64,000 nucleotides of DNA from Bacteroidetes bacterium UBA4416 (GCA_002390745.1 DGQK01000012.1:186001-250000); one strand, 5' to 3'; positions 9,143 through 18,131 are shown, numbered from the stretch's first letter. Notes: generated by a model from the letters alone, not told the origin. Made by a program: numbers and translations.

Positions 9143-10618
9143 ATGAAAAAATTTACTGTCATTTTTACGTTATTTATCAGTGTACAGGCTTTTTCCCAAA
9201 ATACAGGAATAAGTGATGTGCCGAATACACCGGCGGCATCAGCTGTACTCGATGTGTATTCTACAAGCAAAGGAATGCTTACCCCACGCCTCACGCAGGC
9301 TCAGCGCACAGCCATTGTCAATCCCGCTACGGGCCTGCTGGTTTATCAGACGGACGGTAGCACAGGCTTCTATTTTTACAATGGCACCGCCTGGACCATC
9401 CTGTCGTCCGGAGCAGTTCAATGGCAAACGGCTTCCAATGGCATATTCTATAACTCGGGTTTTGTCGGGGTCGGCCTGCCTAATCCGTCCAGCCGCTTAA
9501 CGGTAAAAGACACGATTGAGATCAGAAGAGTAGGAGCCGTGTCTCAATTATTGTTTTCAAATACCGGCGGCTCGGGAGATTTCAGGATCGGCGGAGACGG
9601 GGGTGATATTTTCTGGCAGGGCGGAGGCGGACGGAACCTTCAGATGGGATCGTATTGGGGGACCGTGCTTACCGGCGACAGGCAAACGGCCGGACCGATA
9701 GCTTTTTCGGCTGGTAGCGGCGGAACAGGCGTGCTGGTTAAAGCCGCCCGTGATCAGAGCATTCCGCTGGCCATTCAACCGAACTCGGCCACGCAAAGCG
9801 CTAACCTGACCGAATGGAGAAATGCCGCGGGAACGCCGTTGAACGTGGTAAGTCCCAAGGGAAATGTAGCGATAGGCACCTCTGCATTCGATGCCCTTAA
9901 TCCAGAAAAGCTGGTAGTGGATATGGGAGTTACCAATTCCGTGAACGCCATATATGCAAAAGGAAGCATTAATAGTTATATGCAAACCAATATCCGGAAT
10001 ATGTCGTCGGGCAATCAGGCAAGTTCTGATGTCGTGGCGACAGCCAACAACGGAACGGAAACAACTAACTTTATCGACATGGGCATCAACGGTTCGGGAT
10101 ATGTTTACCAAAGCGGAAACCCCATACAAACCGGAGCTGCAAACGACGGCTATCTTCTCTCGTCGGGCCAGGATTTTTACCTGGTAAATAATAATACGGC
10201 GAAAAGCATGATCTTTCTGGTGGGCGGAACGGCGCCTGCCAACGAAGCCCTCAGGATTACCTCCAACGAATTGATCGGTGTGGGCACAAGCGCTCCGCAG
10301 GCCAAACTGGATGTGAGCGGAAACTTTAAACTGGGTACCGCCGGTACCGTTTTGGCGGGCGTTATTAAAAACAATGTCTCGGTTAATGACAATACCTTGT
10401 TCAATTATACCTCTACCCGTCAGATAACAGTAACGGTAACAGGTGCTGCGGTGAATGGGACAGTTCTCGTGAGCCCGAGGTCAGCATTGCCTGCGAGTAT
10501 AAACATTGCCTGGGCCAGGGTAAGCTCCGCTAATACAGTGACGATTGCTTTTACAAACGCGGATATCACCCTGAAGAGCATCGGTAATATGAGCTTTGAT
10601 GTCACCGTCATCCAATAA
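9143..10618 (+). CDS. Large secreted surface protein of unknown function
   Basis: A 491-residue protein with a signal peptide (residues 1-18, ending VQAFSQ). The N-terminal segment NTPAASAVLDVYSTSKGM followed by LTPRLTQAQRTAI and a TDGSTGFYFYNGTAW motif is a recurrent module in Bacteroidota surface proteins and resembles the stem of phage tail-fibre-like proteins. The middle is Gly/Ser/Asn-rich with repeated short strands (SAFDALNPEKLVVD, SAPQAKLDVSGN), suggesting a beta-helical or fibre fold. It lacks both a T9SS sorting tail and a chaperone (endosialidase-type) tail, ending instead in a short beta-rich domain. It is followed after 28 bases by another secreted protein and both are probably one transcription unit. 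Function unknown; adhesion is a guess. Confidence 0.75.
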   Translation: MKKFTVIFTLFISVQAFSQNTGISDVPNTPAASAVLDVYSTSKGMLTPRLTQAQRTAIVNPATGLLVYQTDGSTGFYFYNGTAWTILSSGAVQWQTASNGIFYNSGFVGVGLPNPSSRLTVKDTIEIRRVGAVSQLLFSNTGGSGDFRIGGDGGDIFWQGGGGRNLQMGSYWGTVLTGDRQTAGPIAFSAGSGGTGVLVKAARDQSIPLAIQPNSATQSANLTEWRNAAGTPLNVVSPKGNVAIGTSAFDALNPEKLVVDMGVTNSVNAIYAKGSINSYMQTNIRNMSSGNQASSDVVATANNGTETTNFIDMGINGSGYVYQSGNPIQTGAANDGYLLSSGQDFYLVNNNTAKSMIFLVGGTAPANEALRITSNELIGVGTSAPQAKLDVSGNFKLGTAGTVLAGVIKNNVSVNDNTLFNYTSTRQITVTVTGAAVNGTVLVSPRSALPASINIAWARVSSANTVTIAFTNADITLKSIGNMSFDVTVIQ

Positions 10619-10646
10619 TAGTTGCGGATTATTTAATCATACAGAA

Positions 10647-12974
10647 ATGAAATTCCTGATCATATTTATATTGACCTTTGGCTCATTGCTTCTCCGGGCA
10701 CAGGGAATAGTCAATAGAGGAAACCAGATTGTGGTAAAAGCCGGCGCTTTTATTACTGTTACCGGAGCCAATGGCCATATTACCAATACCACGCTTGTTA
10801 ATGACGGGAGCATTGATAATGACGGAAGCATCAGCCTGCAGGGTAACTGGCTGAACAGCGCTCCGAACGGAGGATTTATCAATGCCAATACAACAGGTAC
10901 CCTTACCTTGAACGGGTCTTCCCAGCAGACTGTGGGTGGTAGCTCGGTGACCAATTTCGAAAACCTGACCCTGGCAAATGCTTCAGGCGCCAAGCTGAGT
11001 GCGAGCCAGACACTGAAAGGAACGCTTACCGTGTCTTCCGGAATCCTGACCACAACAGGCTATGATTTCACCTTGTTGTCAGATGCTTCAGGCACGGCGC
11101 GCATTGCGCCTATCCTAGGGGATATAAACGGCAATATTACCATGCAGCGTTACTTGTCGTCTGCTACTACCGGCTGGCGCAGCCTGTGTGCGCCTGTTTC
11201 GGGCAGAACCCTCAATGAGTGGGCGGATAATTTTATCATGAGCGGATTCTCAGGCTCGGCCTATCCTACATTTCCCTTCATATCGGTTTATAGCTATAAC
11301 GAATCGGTAGCAGGCAGCTACACCCTGGGCAATGTGCCCGCTACGGATATCAGTAACCCTATAACATCGGGTACAGGTTATTGGTGTTACATCGGGCCTA
11401 CGCCTCTTACCGTTGATGTTACAGGGCCGCCGGTTAAGTTTGCGCAGACATTCTCTGTAACCTATACGCCGAGCACCGGCCCGGTGGACGACGGTTATGT
11501 GATGGTCGGTAATCCGTATCCCTCTTCTATTGATTGGACCTCGCCTTCATGGACAAAGACAAATATCAATAATGCCATTTATACCTGGAATGCTCAGCTA
11601 CAGCAATATTCAAGCTGGGTAGCCGGTGTAGGCACCAATGGAGGAACCAGTATCATTCCTTCCTCGCAGGGTTTCTTTATCCAGGCAAATGCACCCGGAC
11701 CTGTTCTATCCTGTAATGAAAACGTTAAAACAGCGGCAGATCAGTCGGTTTACCGCACAAACACGCAGGCAGCAGGCTATTACATGAATTTGAAACTCTT
11801 CGGAAATGGCTATGAAGACGAGGCTTATATCCGTTTTGATGCGAATGCGACGAACTATTACGATGCCGACATGGATGCCAGGAAATATGTGAGTGATAAT
11901 CCGCAGGTGCCGAGCTTAAGTTCGGCGGATTCCACGGGCAAGGATATGTCTATCAACAGCTTTCCTTTATTGACCGGCGCCATATCGGTTCCTGTAAAAA
12001 CGACGGTGGGCGCCACAGGCACGTACACGATCACCGGTGATACCATGAACCACATGCCTCCGGGCTTTTGTATCATCCTCGAAGACCTGCTTACAGGAGC
12101 CATGACCGACCTCAGGACAACAGCTTCCTATGTGTACAATATCGCGGATACAACTGTGGCTGCCAGGTTTTTGCTGCATATGGGAAAACCAATCGAAACG
12201 ACGGCCATCGCCACTACCTGCTCCCATTCAAATACAGGCAAAGCGATTGCCAAAGGAAATGGCTCAGGTCCCTGGGACTATGTGTGGCACGACAGCTCCA
12301 ATACGGTGATCAGAACAACCTATAATTCCATGACAGCCGACACTGCGTCCAACCTGGCGGCAGGTGTGTATTCCGTGAGTATCACGGATCCGGCAAGCGC
12401 CTGTGGAGTGATCACCGGCACGGTGCAGGTAAATGATGCTCCCCGGATTGTTGCGGCCTTTGTTGTTGACCGGGATACTATTTTTGCGGGTACTCATGAC
12501 AGCCTCAAAATCACGAATCATTCTACCGGCACGTCCAGTTATTCCTGGAATTTTGGAGACGGCAGTCCTTTAGTGAACATGCAGAGCCCGGCCGCTCATT
12601 CTTACAGCCTTGCAGGTACGTATACCGTTAGCCTTAGCGCAGGCGGGGCTAATTGCCAAACTTATCTTTCGAAACGGGTGACGGTTGTCAATCCCAATCC
12701 CCTGGCCATAGAGGAAACACCAGACAGCCGTGCTCTGGCCCGTGTTTATCCGAATCCCAACGACGGACATTTCAGCATTACCTTACCGGATGCGATGGAG
12801 GAAGGAGCGACTCTGGAGATCTATAACGCAGCCGGCAGGCTGATGCACCGGGAGCTATTGCGTGGCGGACGCTCCGAAGTGGATCTGAGCGATTACGCCA
12901 AAGCCGTTTATTTTTACAGGCTGTTCTTCCCGTCCACGAAGGAAACCCAGAACGGGAAATTAATCATTTATTAG
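10647..12974 (+). CDS. Secreted protein with PKD domain and T9SS type A sorting domain
   Basis: A 775-residue protein. I chose the ATG at 10647 because it begins a clean signal peptide (MKFLIIFILTFGSLLLRAQG); a longer frame from 10596 would overlap the previous gene. The N-terminal third has short beta repeats with many Asn/Gly/Thr. Near residues 630-690 is a PKD-type domain (YSWNFGDGSP ... HSYSLAGTYTVSL). The last 80 residues are a type IX secretion type A sorting domain (VYPNPNDGHFSI, LEIYNAAGRLM, final GKLIIY), so it should cross the outer membrane through the T9SS whose core genes lie at 43.9-49.1 kb and be surface-attached or released. Partner of the preceding gene. Confidence 0.88.
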   Translation: MKFLIIFILTFGSLLLRAQGIVNRGNQIVVKAGAFITVTGANGHITNTTLVNDGSIDNDGSISLQGNWLNSAPNGGFINANTTGTLTLNGSSQQTVGGSSVTNFENLTLANASGAKLSASQTLKGTLTVSSGILTTTGYDFTLLSDASGTARIAPILGDINGNITMQRYLSSATTGWRSLCAPVSGRTLNEWADNFIMSGFSGSAYPTFPFISVYSYNESVAGSYTLGNVPATDISNPITSGTGYWCYIGPTPLTVDVTGPPVKFAQTFSVTYTPSTGPVDDGYVMVGNPYPSSIDWTSPSWTKTNINNAIYTWNAQLQQYSSWVAGVGTNGGTSIIPSSQGFFIQANAPGPVLSCNENVKTAADQSVYRTNTQAAGYYMNLKLFGNGYEDEAYIRFDANATNYYDADMDARKYVSDNPQVPSLSSADSTGKDMSINSFPLLTGAISVPVKTTVGATGTYTITGDTMNHMPPGFCIILEDLLTGAMTDLRTTASYVYNIADTTVAARFLLHMGKPIETTAIATTCSHSNTGKAIAKGNGSGPWDYVWHDSSNTVIRTTYNSMTADTASNLAAGVYSVSITDPASACGVITGTVQVNDAPRIVAAFVVDRDTIFAGTHDSLKITNHSTGTSSYSWNFGDGSPLVNMQSPAAHSYSLAGTYTVSLSAGGANCQTYLSKRVTVVNPNPLAIEETPDSRALARVYPNPNDGHFSITLPDAMEEGATLEIYNAAGRLMHRELLRGGRSEVDLSDYAKAVYFYRLFFPSTKETQNGKLIIY

Positions 12975-12984
12975 GCCGTGTGGC

Positions 12985-13016
12985 ACCGTGATGTTCAGCT
13001 TGCTGAGCATCACGGT
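12985..13016. terminator. Bidirectional hairpin terminator between convergent genes
   Basis: An almost perfect inverted repeat: 12985-12993 pairs with 13008-13016, then one wobble pair, then 12995-12999 with 13002-13006, giving about 15 pairs. It sits between the stop codons of the convergent T9SS-substrate and helicase genes. There is no long T run, only a TATTATTTATT tail on the plus strand, but position and stem strength support a terminator. Confidence 0.75.
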
Positions 13017-13017
13017 A

Positions 13018-14355
13018 TTATTTATTCGAGCTCTTCGCCCTGTTGCGTTTATCAGCAATTCGTTTGAGGTTCTCCTGGCGGCGTTTTCCGCCTTTGTTCT
13101 CCTTTTTGTTCTTTTCTTTTTTCTCGTGGAAAGCACCGCTTGGTGTTGCGATCTTCGGAATTTTCTTCAGGCTCTTATCGCGCTTCACGGGCTTTTCATC
13201 CTGTGTGAGGTTTTCCGTGATCTCCACATCCTCCGGAAGGTCGAGCAGCTGGATCTTTTTATTCATCAATGTTTCCACTTCCTTCTGCATAGCCTGCTCG
13301 GCTTTGGTAATGAAGCTGATGGCAATGCCGGTTTTATCGGCGCGGCCTGTACGGCCGATGCGATGAATATAAACATTCGGATCTTTTACCGGCATATCGA
13401 AATTGATGACATGCGTGACATCTTTCAGGTCCAGGCCGCGGGCAATCACATCTGTGGCAATCAGCATGCGGTGCGAGCCTTCATCGAATTGCTTCACGGC
13501 ACTGAAACGCTGCGGCTGCGATTTATTGGAGTGGATCACGCCAATGTCCTCCGAAAATTCTGATTCCAGCTCTTTGTAAATATCGTCGGCAATTTTTTTG
13601 TTCTTCACAAAGAGCAGTACTTTGGTGAAGTCCTTTTCGGTTTGTAATAAAAATTCCAGTAAATTGACCTTGGTATAAAAGTTGGGCACGTGGTAGGCTT
13701 GTTGAATGATCTTATCCAATGGCGTTCCACGGCTGATGAGCTCAATGTACTCCGGCTTTTTGAAATAATTCTCGATCATCATCTCCACATCCTCATTGAG
13801 CGTGGCAGAGAACATGAGGTTCTGGCGCCGTTCCGGAAGTAATTCCAGGATCTTGATCAGCTGGGGGCGAAATCCCAGGTTCAGCATTTCATCCACTTCG
13901 TCGATCACCAGCTTTTGAATGCTGCTCAGTTGCAAGGTTCTGCTTAAGGTCAGGTCCACCAGCCGTCCGGGAGTGGCCACCAGCACATCGAGTCCGTCGT
14001 ATACCTGCTGTTTCTGAATGTTGATGTTGGACGCGCCGTACACGCCGAGGTAGCGCACGCGCATGTATTTGCTGAGCTTTTCGATCTCGCTCACCACCTG
14101 TACCACCAGTTCGCGGGTAGGAACAACGATCAGCACACGCGGAGAGCGCTGCTCCGAATAGCTGAGCTGGCGAAGGATAGGCAGTAAGTACGCAAAGGTT
14201 TTCCCGGTGCCTGTCTGGGCAATTCCCACAGCATCTCTTCCCGACATGATGATCGGAAATGACTTTTCCTGGATAGGGGTCGGATTTTCGAAACCGATAT
14301 CGCTTAAGGCGTTTAATAAAGGTTTGCTGAGGTTAAGGTCTTTGAAACTTGCCAT
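13018..14355 (-). CDS. DEAD-box-family ATP-dependent RNA helicase (RhlE-like)
   Basis: A 445-residue RNA helicase. Start set at ATG 14355 (MASFKDLNLSKPLL), since the longer frame begins with TTG. Motifs in order: Q motif GFENPTPIQEKSF, Walker A AQTGTGKTF, PTRELVVQV (Ia), TPGRL, motif II VIDEVDEML (DEVD rather than DEAD), motif III SAT, RGLDLKDVTHVINFD and motif VI HRIGRTGRADK. The C-terminal 60 residues are very rich in Lys, Arg, Glu and Asn, a disordered RNA-binding tail typical of RhlE-like proteins in this phylum. Likely roles are ribosome assembly, mRNA turnover or cold growth (known for the family). Single gene, convergent with the upstream secreted-protein pair. Confidence 0.95.
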   Translation of the reverse strand: MASFKDLNLSKPLLNALSDIGFENPTPIQEKSFPIIMSGRDAVGIAQTGTGKTFAYLLPILRQLSYSEQRSPRVLIVVPTRELVVQVVSEIEKLSKYMRVRYLGVYGASNINIQKQQVYDGLDVLVATPGRLVDLTLSRTLQLSSIQKLVIDEVDEMLNLGFRPQLIKILELLPERRQNLMFSATLNEDVEMMIENYFKKPEYIELISRGTPLDKIIQQAYHVPNFYTKVNLLEFLLQTEKDFTKVLLFVKNKKIADDIYKELESEFSEDIGVIHSNKSQPQRFSAVKQFDEGSHRMLIATDVIARGLDLKDVTHVINFDMPVKDPNVYIHRIGRTGRADKTGIAISFITKAEQAMQKEVETLMNKKIQLLDLPEDVEITENLTQDEKPVKRDKSLKKIPKIATPSGAFHEKKEKNKKENKGGKRRQENLKRIADKRNRAKSSNK

Positions 14356-14478
14356 GCCGTTGATTTTCGGCAAAGATACGTTAAATTTTTTAGCTGCCCG
14401 GTCCTTGCAGTGAGGAACGGCAAGTCAATCTCACAATCCATGAGATGGCTTTCGTTACGTTTGTAATGAGGGGACGAA

Positions 14479-14697
14479 CTACATCTTCCTCAGCGGTTCC
14501 AGCAAATAGTCCAGGCCATTGGATTTGATCTCATACACGGTGGCCAGCTGCATGCCCAGCTTTCCCGGAGGGAAACCGCCCTTGCGGAGAAACCATTCGA
14601 GGTAGGACACAGGAAGGTCTGCCAGGATCCTGCCTTCGTATTTTCCAAAAGGCATCTTTACTTTCACCAGCTCGAGCAGGATCTCCGGATTATGCAT
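14479..14697 (-). CDS. DUF3820 family small protein
   Basis: A 72-residue protein. I start it at ATG 14697 (MHNPEILLELVKVKMPFG), one base after the lepB stop codon; the longer frame would run through the lepB 3' end. The sequence has the DUF3820 core: KMPFGKYEGRILADLP, then SYLEWFLRKGGFP and a helix ending in LDYLLEPL. This fold is sometimes called a quorum-sensing-regulated virulence-factor family from one Pseudomonas member; its biochemical role is not established. The tight spacing indicates translation coupled to lepB at the end of the par operon. Confidence 0.85.
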   Translation of the reverse strand: MHNPEILLELVKVKMPFGKYEGRILADLPVSYLEWFLRKGGFPPGKLGMQLATVYEIKSNGLDYLLEPLRKM

Positions 14698-14698
14698 C

Positions 14699-16480
14699 TC
14701 AGGCTGTTTTCTTTTTTTCTTTTTTACGTTTCTTGCTCCAGTAATTGTAGCCGATGGCAGCCACAACAATGATCAGCACCGGGATCTTCCAGGATACGAG
14801 GCCGTTTTCGCCTACATAGCACATAAAACGCTCCCAGCGGAATTTGCCGTCGTGCGAGTTTTTGGTGAGCGAGCCGAGCACCGAAGAACCCGTAAGCGGA
14901 TTGTTATTCGGGTCTTTCATGCTGAACCATACAAATACCGGCCTTCCCACAACGTGGTCGAACGGCACCACGCCCCAGCTGCGGCTGTCGGCAGAGTTGT
15001 GGCGGTTGTCACCCATCATCCAGTAATAATCCTGTTTGAAGGTGTAAGACGTAATCGGCTTGCCATCGTATAGAACGTTGTTGCCCGACACCGTGATGTG
15101 GTGAATGCCATCGTCGTAGGTGCTGAGGATCTTATCGTACAGGCAGATATTTCCCGTGTCGATCTTCACCGTCATGCCTTCCTTAGGCAGGGTAAACGGA
15201 CCGAAGTTATCATTGTTCCAGGCATAGCTGCGGTTGTGCGGGAAGATGCGCTCATCGCGGTAGCCCTTAGGCTCGATTTTTTCCTTGATATAATAAACGC
15301 CCGGAAGCTGTTTGATCTTGTTGGCCACGTCCAGCGGCATGTTGAGGTCGTAGTAGTTGGTGTCTATGCGCTCAGGCGTTTCGATTTTCGCTGCCTCGGT
15401 CACATAAATATCATAGTCTTCAAGCAATGCGGAATTCAGCACGGGCTCTCCTTTCTTGTTGGTTCCGTTCTGTCCGAAGATCGGGTCTTTGGTGGCAACG
15501 ATGTAGCGGTGCTGTGCATGCTCGGGCATGGCCTGTTTTTTATCGTTGATGTATACATCTCCGTCTTTGATTTCGAGTTTGTCGCCGGCAATGGCCACAC
15601 AGCGTTTGACATAGTGCTCGCGTTTGTCCGGCGGCCTTGCCACGATGTCGCCAAACGGTTTTCCCGGGCCATTCACCATGTTCCAGGCCATGTTCTGGTA
15701 GTAAGAATCCGGGTTGCGTCCGCCGTCCTGCTCGCGGTTCTGGCGGGCAATTTCCCTCACAAGCTGGTAATAGCTCATGCTCTGCAGCCCAACAGCCACG
15801 GTATCTCCATCAGGGTAGTTGAATACAACGATCTCGCCGTTGGTAGGCTTGGAGTAGCCCGGCAGGCGCATGTAAGGGATCTTGATCCACTCCACATACG
15901 ATTTGGTGCTTTCCGTGAAAGGCAATGTATGGTGTGCAAACGGAAAAGCAATGGGCGTTTGCGGCACTTTGGCGCCGTAGCAGAGTTTATTCACAAATAA
16001 AAAGTCACCAACCATCAGCGATTTTTCCAGGGAAGAAGTCGGGATCGTGAAGGCCTCGAAGAAAAAGCCGCGGATGATGCTTGCCGCCACAACAGCAAAA
16101 ATAATAGGATCAGCCCAGTTCTTGATGAAAGACGATTCCGATTTGATGTCGCTCACACCGAAATATTTGGTTTCCTTGCTAAAGCCCAGGTAAGCAAAAT
16201 AGAGGTAAGGCATCAGCGCTGCTACAACAAGGTCCTTATCCTGCCTTTTCTTAAAGGCCCGCGCCAGCTGGAAGCCGTACACACCGTACATGATCAGGTT
16301 CACGCCCGGTACGATCATGATCAGTCCCCACCATTTGGGGCGGTTGATGAGCTTGCCCAGCTCCCAGAAATTATAGACGGGAATCAGGCCTTTCCAGCCC
16401 GGCATGCCTGCTTTTTCAAAGATTTTATACAGTCCTGCGAAAGAGATCAGCACAAGGATTAAAAAAATGATATTGCCCAT
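14699..16480 (-). CDS. lepB: Signal peptidase I, long Bacteroidota form
   Basis: Membrane serine protease that removes signal peptides from exported proteins. At 593 residues it is much longer than the 324-residue E. coli enzyme. Residues 1-110 form an extra membrane domain (DUF5684-like; AGMPGWKGLIPVYNFWELGK and further hydrophobic segments). The catalytic serine is Ser150 in IPTSSLEKSLMVGD, where the usual PTL after the Ser-Met is replaced by KSL, and the general-base lysine is Lys292 in YVKRCVAIAGD. The GDNRHNSADSR box is present. A large insertion separates these boxes. A last hydrophobic segment and a Lys-rich tail end the protein. It is the normal neighbour of dapB in this phylum, but here the two are separated by an ATPase/DUF4276 pair. 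Confidence 0.96.
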   Translation of the reverse strand: MGNIIFLILVLISFAGLYKIFEKAGMPGWKGLIPVYNFWELGKLINRPKWWGLIMIVPGVNLIMYGVYGFQLARAFKKRQDKDLVVAALMPYLYFAYLGFSKETKYFGVSDIKSESSFIKNWADPIIFAVVAASIIRGFFFEAFTIPTSSLEKSLMVGDFLFVNKLCYGAKVPQTPIAFPFAHHTLPFTESTKSYVEWIKIPYMRLPGYSKPTNGEIVVFNYPDGDTVAVGLQSMSYYQLVREIARQNREQDGGRNPDSYYQNMAWNMVNGPGKPFGDIVARPPDKREHYVKRCVAIAGDKLEIKDGDVYINDKKQAMPEHAQHRYIVATKDPIFGQNGTNKKGEPVLNSALLEDYDIYVTEAAKIETPERIDTNYYDLNMPLDVANKIKQLPGVYYIKEKIEPKGYRDERIFPHNRSYAWNNDNFGPFTLPKEGMTVKIDTGNICLYDKILSTYDDGIHHITVSGNNVLYDGKPITSYTFKQDYYWMMGDNRHNSADSRSWGVVPFDHVVGRPVFVWFSMKDPNNNPLTGSSVLGSLTKNSHDGKFRWERFMCYVGENGLVSWKIPVLIIVVAAIGYNYWSKKRKKEKKKTA

Positions 16481-16504
16481 AGAAAATTTTGTTGAATTGG
16501 AGAG

Positions 16505-17077
16505 TTATATAGTTGTTGAATGTTGAATGAGTTTTTGATGAAAGTATTGAGCGCTGGAACAATTGGAATTGGCTACGACATTCTCAAAAGAAAAGCCTGA
16601 TCCCAAAATGGTTCTGACCAGAATTTTTTTATCGCTAACACCTTTGTTTTTGAATAATAAGCGTTGCTTTTTTATTTCCTCAAAAGGATCTTCTATTTCT
16701 TCAGGATTTTCGCATACATAATCAGAAGAACCTAGATAATTTCGCATGGCAGCAGTATCGGCCAGAAACCAGGATTCGATTGTTTTTTTACTGATAACGC
16801 ATTGATGAATTTCGCCGGGTTTTATCCTCTCTTTGGTTTTTGTGACGCAAGGATTGGTTTCCAGATCGGAGATAATAAACACTTTTGTCGCGCCTTTGTC
16901 CTTTAAGATGTCGGTAAATTCTGAAATATAATGCGGTAATAGCTTGCCGTTTCCTTTGGCATCGATGATTTCAGGGATAAAGTCAATTTTTAAGGACTTC
17001 ATGTAATTTGAAAAAGCCTCGGACCTGAAAAGTATCTTCTCAGTATTACCCTCTACAATAAATCCAAACTTTACCAC
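16505..17077 (-). CDS. DUF4276 family protein, TOPRIM-like nuclease candidate
   Basis: A 190-residue protein starting with GTG at 17077 inside the end of the ATPase gene (GTGGTAA, 7-base overlap), so the pair is translationally coupled. The N terminus GFIVEGNTEKILFRS matches the first TOPRIM strand, with acidic Glu9 and Glu13, and VFIISDLETNP supplies Asp71 and Glu73 at the place of the DxD metal motif. DUF4276 proteins are known as partners of AAA-type ATPases in defence islands; here the split arrangement resembles OLD nucleases and PARIS (AAA ATPase plus TOPRIM-like protein). Role inferred: effector nuclease controlled by the ATPase. Base composition is clearly AT-richer than its neighbours. 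No signal peptide or membrane segment. Confidence 0.75.
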   Translation of the reverse strand: MVKFGFIVEGNTEKILFRSEAFSNYMKSLKIDFIPEIIDAKGNGKLLPHYISEFTDILKDKGATKVFIISDLETNPCVTKTKERIKPGEIHQCVISKKTIESWFLADTAAMRNYLGSSDYVCENPEEIEDPFEEIKKQRLLFKNKGVSDKKILVRTILGSGFSFENVVANSNCSSAQYFHQKLIQHSTTI

Positions 17078-18123
17078 GGCGTTCCTCCTCCTAAGACATT
17101 GGTGAATAAGGCCTCATCTATTTTTAATCCTTTCAGGTCAATATCATTGATTTGCCGGGCTGTTGTTCCACCGTTTATTTTTTCGACAATGATGACTTCT
17201 TTCTGATCTAATTCCGATAAAATGGATTGTGAATGGGTATTGATCCATATAAAATGGCCGTAGTCTTCGCAGGCGGAACGGAAAATTCTCACAAATTCCC
17301 TTGCCACAAAAGGATTCAATCCGTTTTCCGGCTCTTCGATGCATAAGAACTGAGGCTCATCCGACTGGTAAACCGCCGTTAAAAGCGCAATAATGTTATA
17401 AGTTCCGTCTGATATCAGGTGTTTCGTAAAAGGCTTATCGGAACCTTTTTCAAAAATGAGTAAACTATCCGTTCCACTGATCTCATCGCTCCGGATCTCG
17501 ATATTTTCAAATCCCGGGATCAGTAAGCTTAACTCCTCAAGGATGGCAGAACGCTTATCTTCGTTTTTAAGGACGCGTTTCAGAACAGATTCCAGGTTAC
17601 TGGCATCAGCGTTTAGCTTCAAATCATCAATGTAGTTGTTACGTTTAATTTTTGGATTATTGATGAAGAGGCGAGTGAAGTTGTAGAAGTGTTTAAGTTC
17701 TGAAACTTCTATTTCGCTTAAATTGAAATGATTTGATATATTTTTAAATATCGGATTAGTCCCATCATTAAAATAGAAACTTTCTCCATCTCGTGCACTA
17801 CTTCCAAATGAAAGCATGCCGTCTTTAATATTGAAATCTATATCAATTTCTGGACAAATATTTCTACTTATTTTGCAGCTTAAACTTATTTTATGTTTAG
17901 AGTCTATTTTTTTGTTTAAAAAATCTTCCGGCTTACCAAATAGTCTCATAGCTTCATTGAAGTTTGATACCTTATTACAGATATTCAAAAACTCAATGGC
18001 TTCAAATATATTAGATTTACCCGAAGCATTCGGCCCAACCAATACAGAAAAAGGATTGAGATTGTGTAATTCAACCTTTTCAATTGATTTGTAATTCTGT
18101 ATGTTAAGCTGTTTGATTTCCAC
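17071..18123 (-). CDS. AAA-family (OLD/RecF-like) ATPase
   Basis: A 350-residue ATPase with GTG start at 18123, 8 bases after dapB. The N terminus ELxIQNYKSIEKVEL leads into Walker A at residues 30-37 (GPNASGKS). The middle is a helical insertion. Near the C terminus are LISDGTYNIIALL (signature-like), Walker B with catalytic Glu (FLCIEEPENGLNP, Glu263/264) and the H-loop NTHSQSIL with His297. This is the AAA_21/AAA_15 layout of OLD, RecF and SMC-like ATPases without a coiled coil. It forms a two-gene unit with the DUF4276 protein. By hand count 17641-17760 has 33 G+C in 120 bases, against 33 in 60 for 18301-18360 in dapB, which supports horizontal acquisition. Likely DNA- or phage-sensing component. 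Confidence 0.85.
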   Translation of the reverse strand: MEIKQLNIQNYKSIEKVELHNLNPFSVLVGPNASGKSNIFEAIEFLNICNKVSNFNEAMRLFGKPEDFLNKKIDSKHKISLSCKISRNICPEIDIDFNIKDGMLSFGSSARDGESFYFNDGTNPIFKNISNHFNLSEIEVSELKHFYNFTRLFINNPKIKRNNYIDDLKLNADASNLESVLKRVLKNEDKRSAILEELSLLIPGFENIEIRSDEISGTDSLLIFEKGSDKPFTKHLISDGTYNIIALLTAVYQSDEPQFLCIEEPENGLNPFVAREFVRIFRSACEDYGHFIWINTHSQSILSELDQKEVIIVEKINGGTTARQINDIDLKGLKIDEALFTNVLGGGTPW

Positions 18124-18131
18124 TGTTCGTT

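Noticed and set aside
10596..10646. Extended start of the T9SS substrate gene
   Set aside because: The first 17 codons overlap the previous gene and delay the signal peptide; ATG 10647 is better.
15098..16000. 300-codon frame on the plus strand inside lepB
   Set aside because: It is antisense to the well-conserved lepB and its translation is Val/Arg/His-rich shadow sequence.
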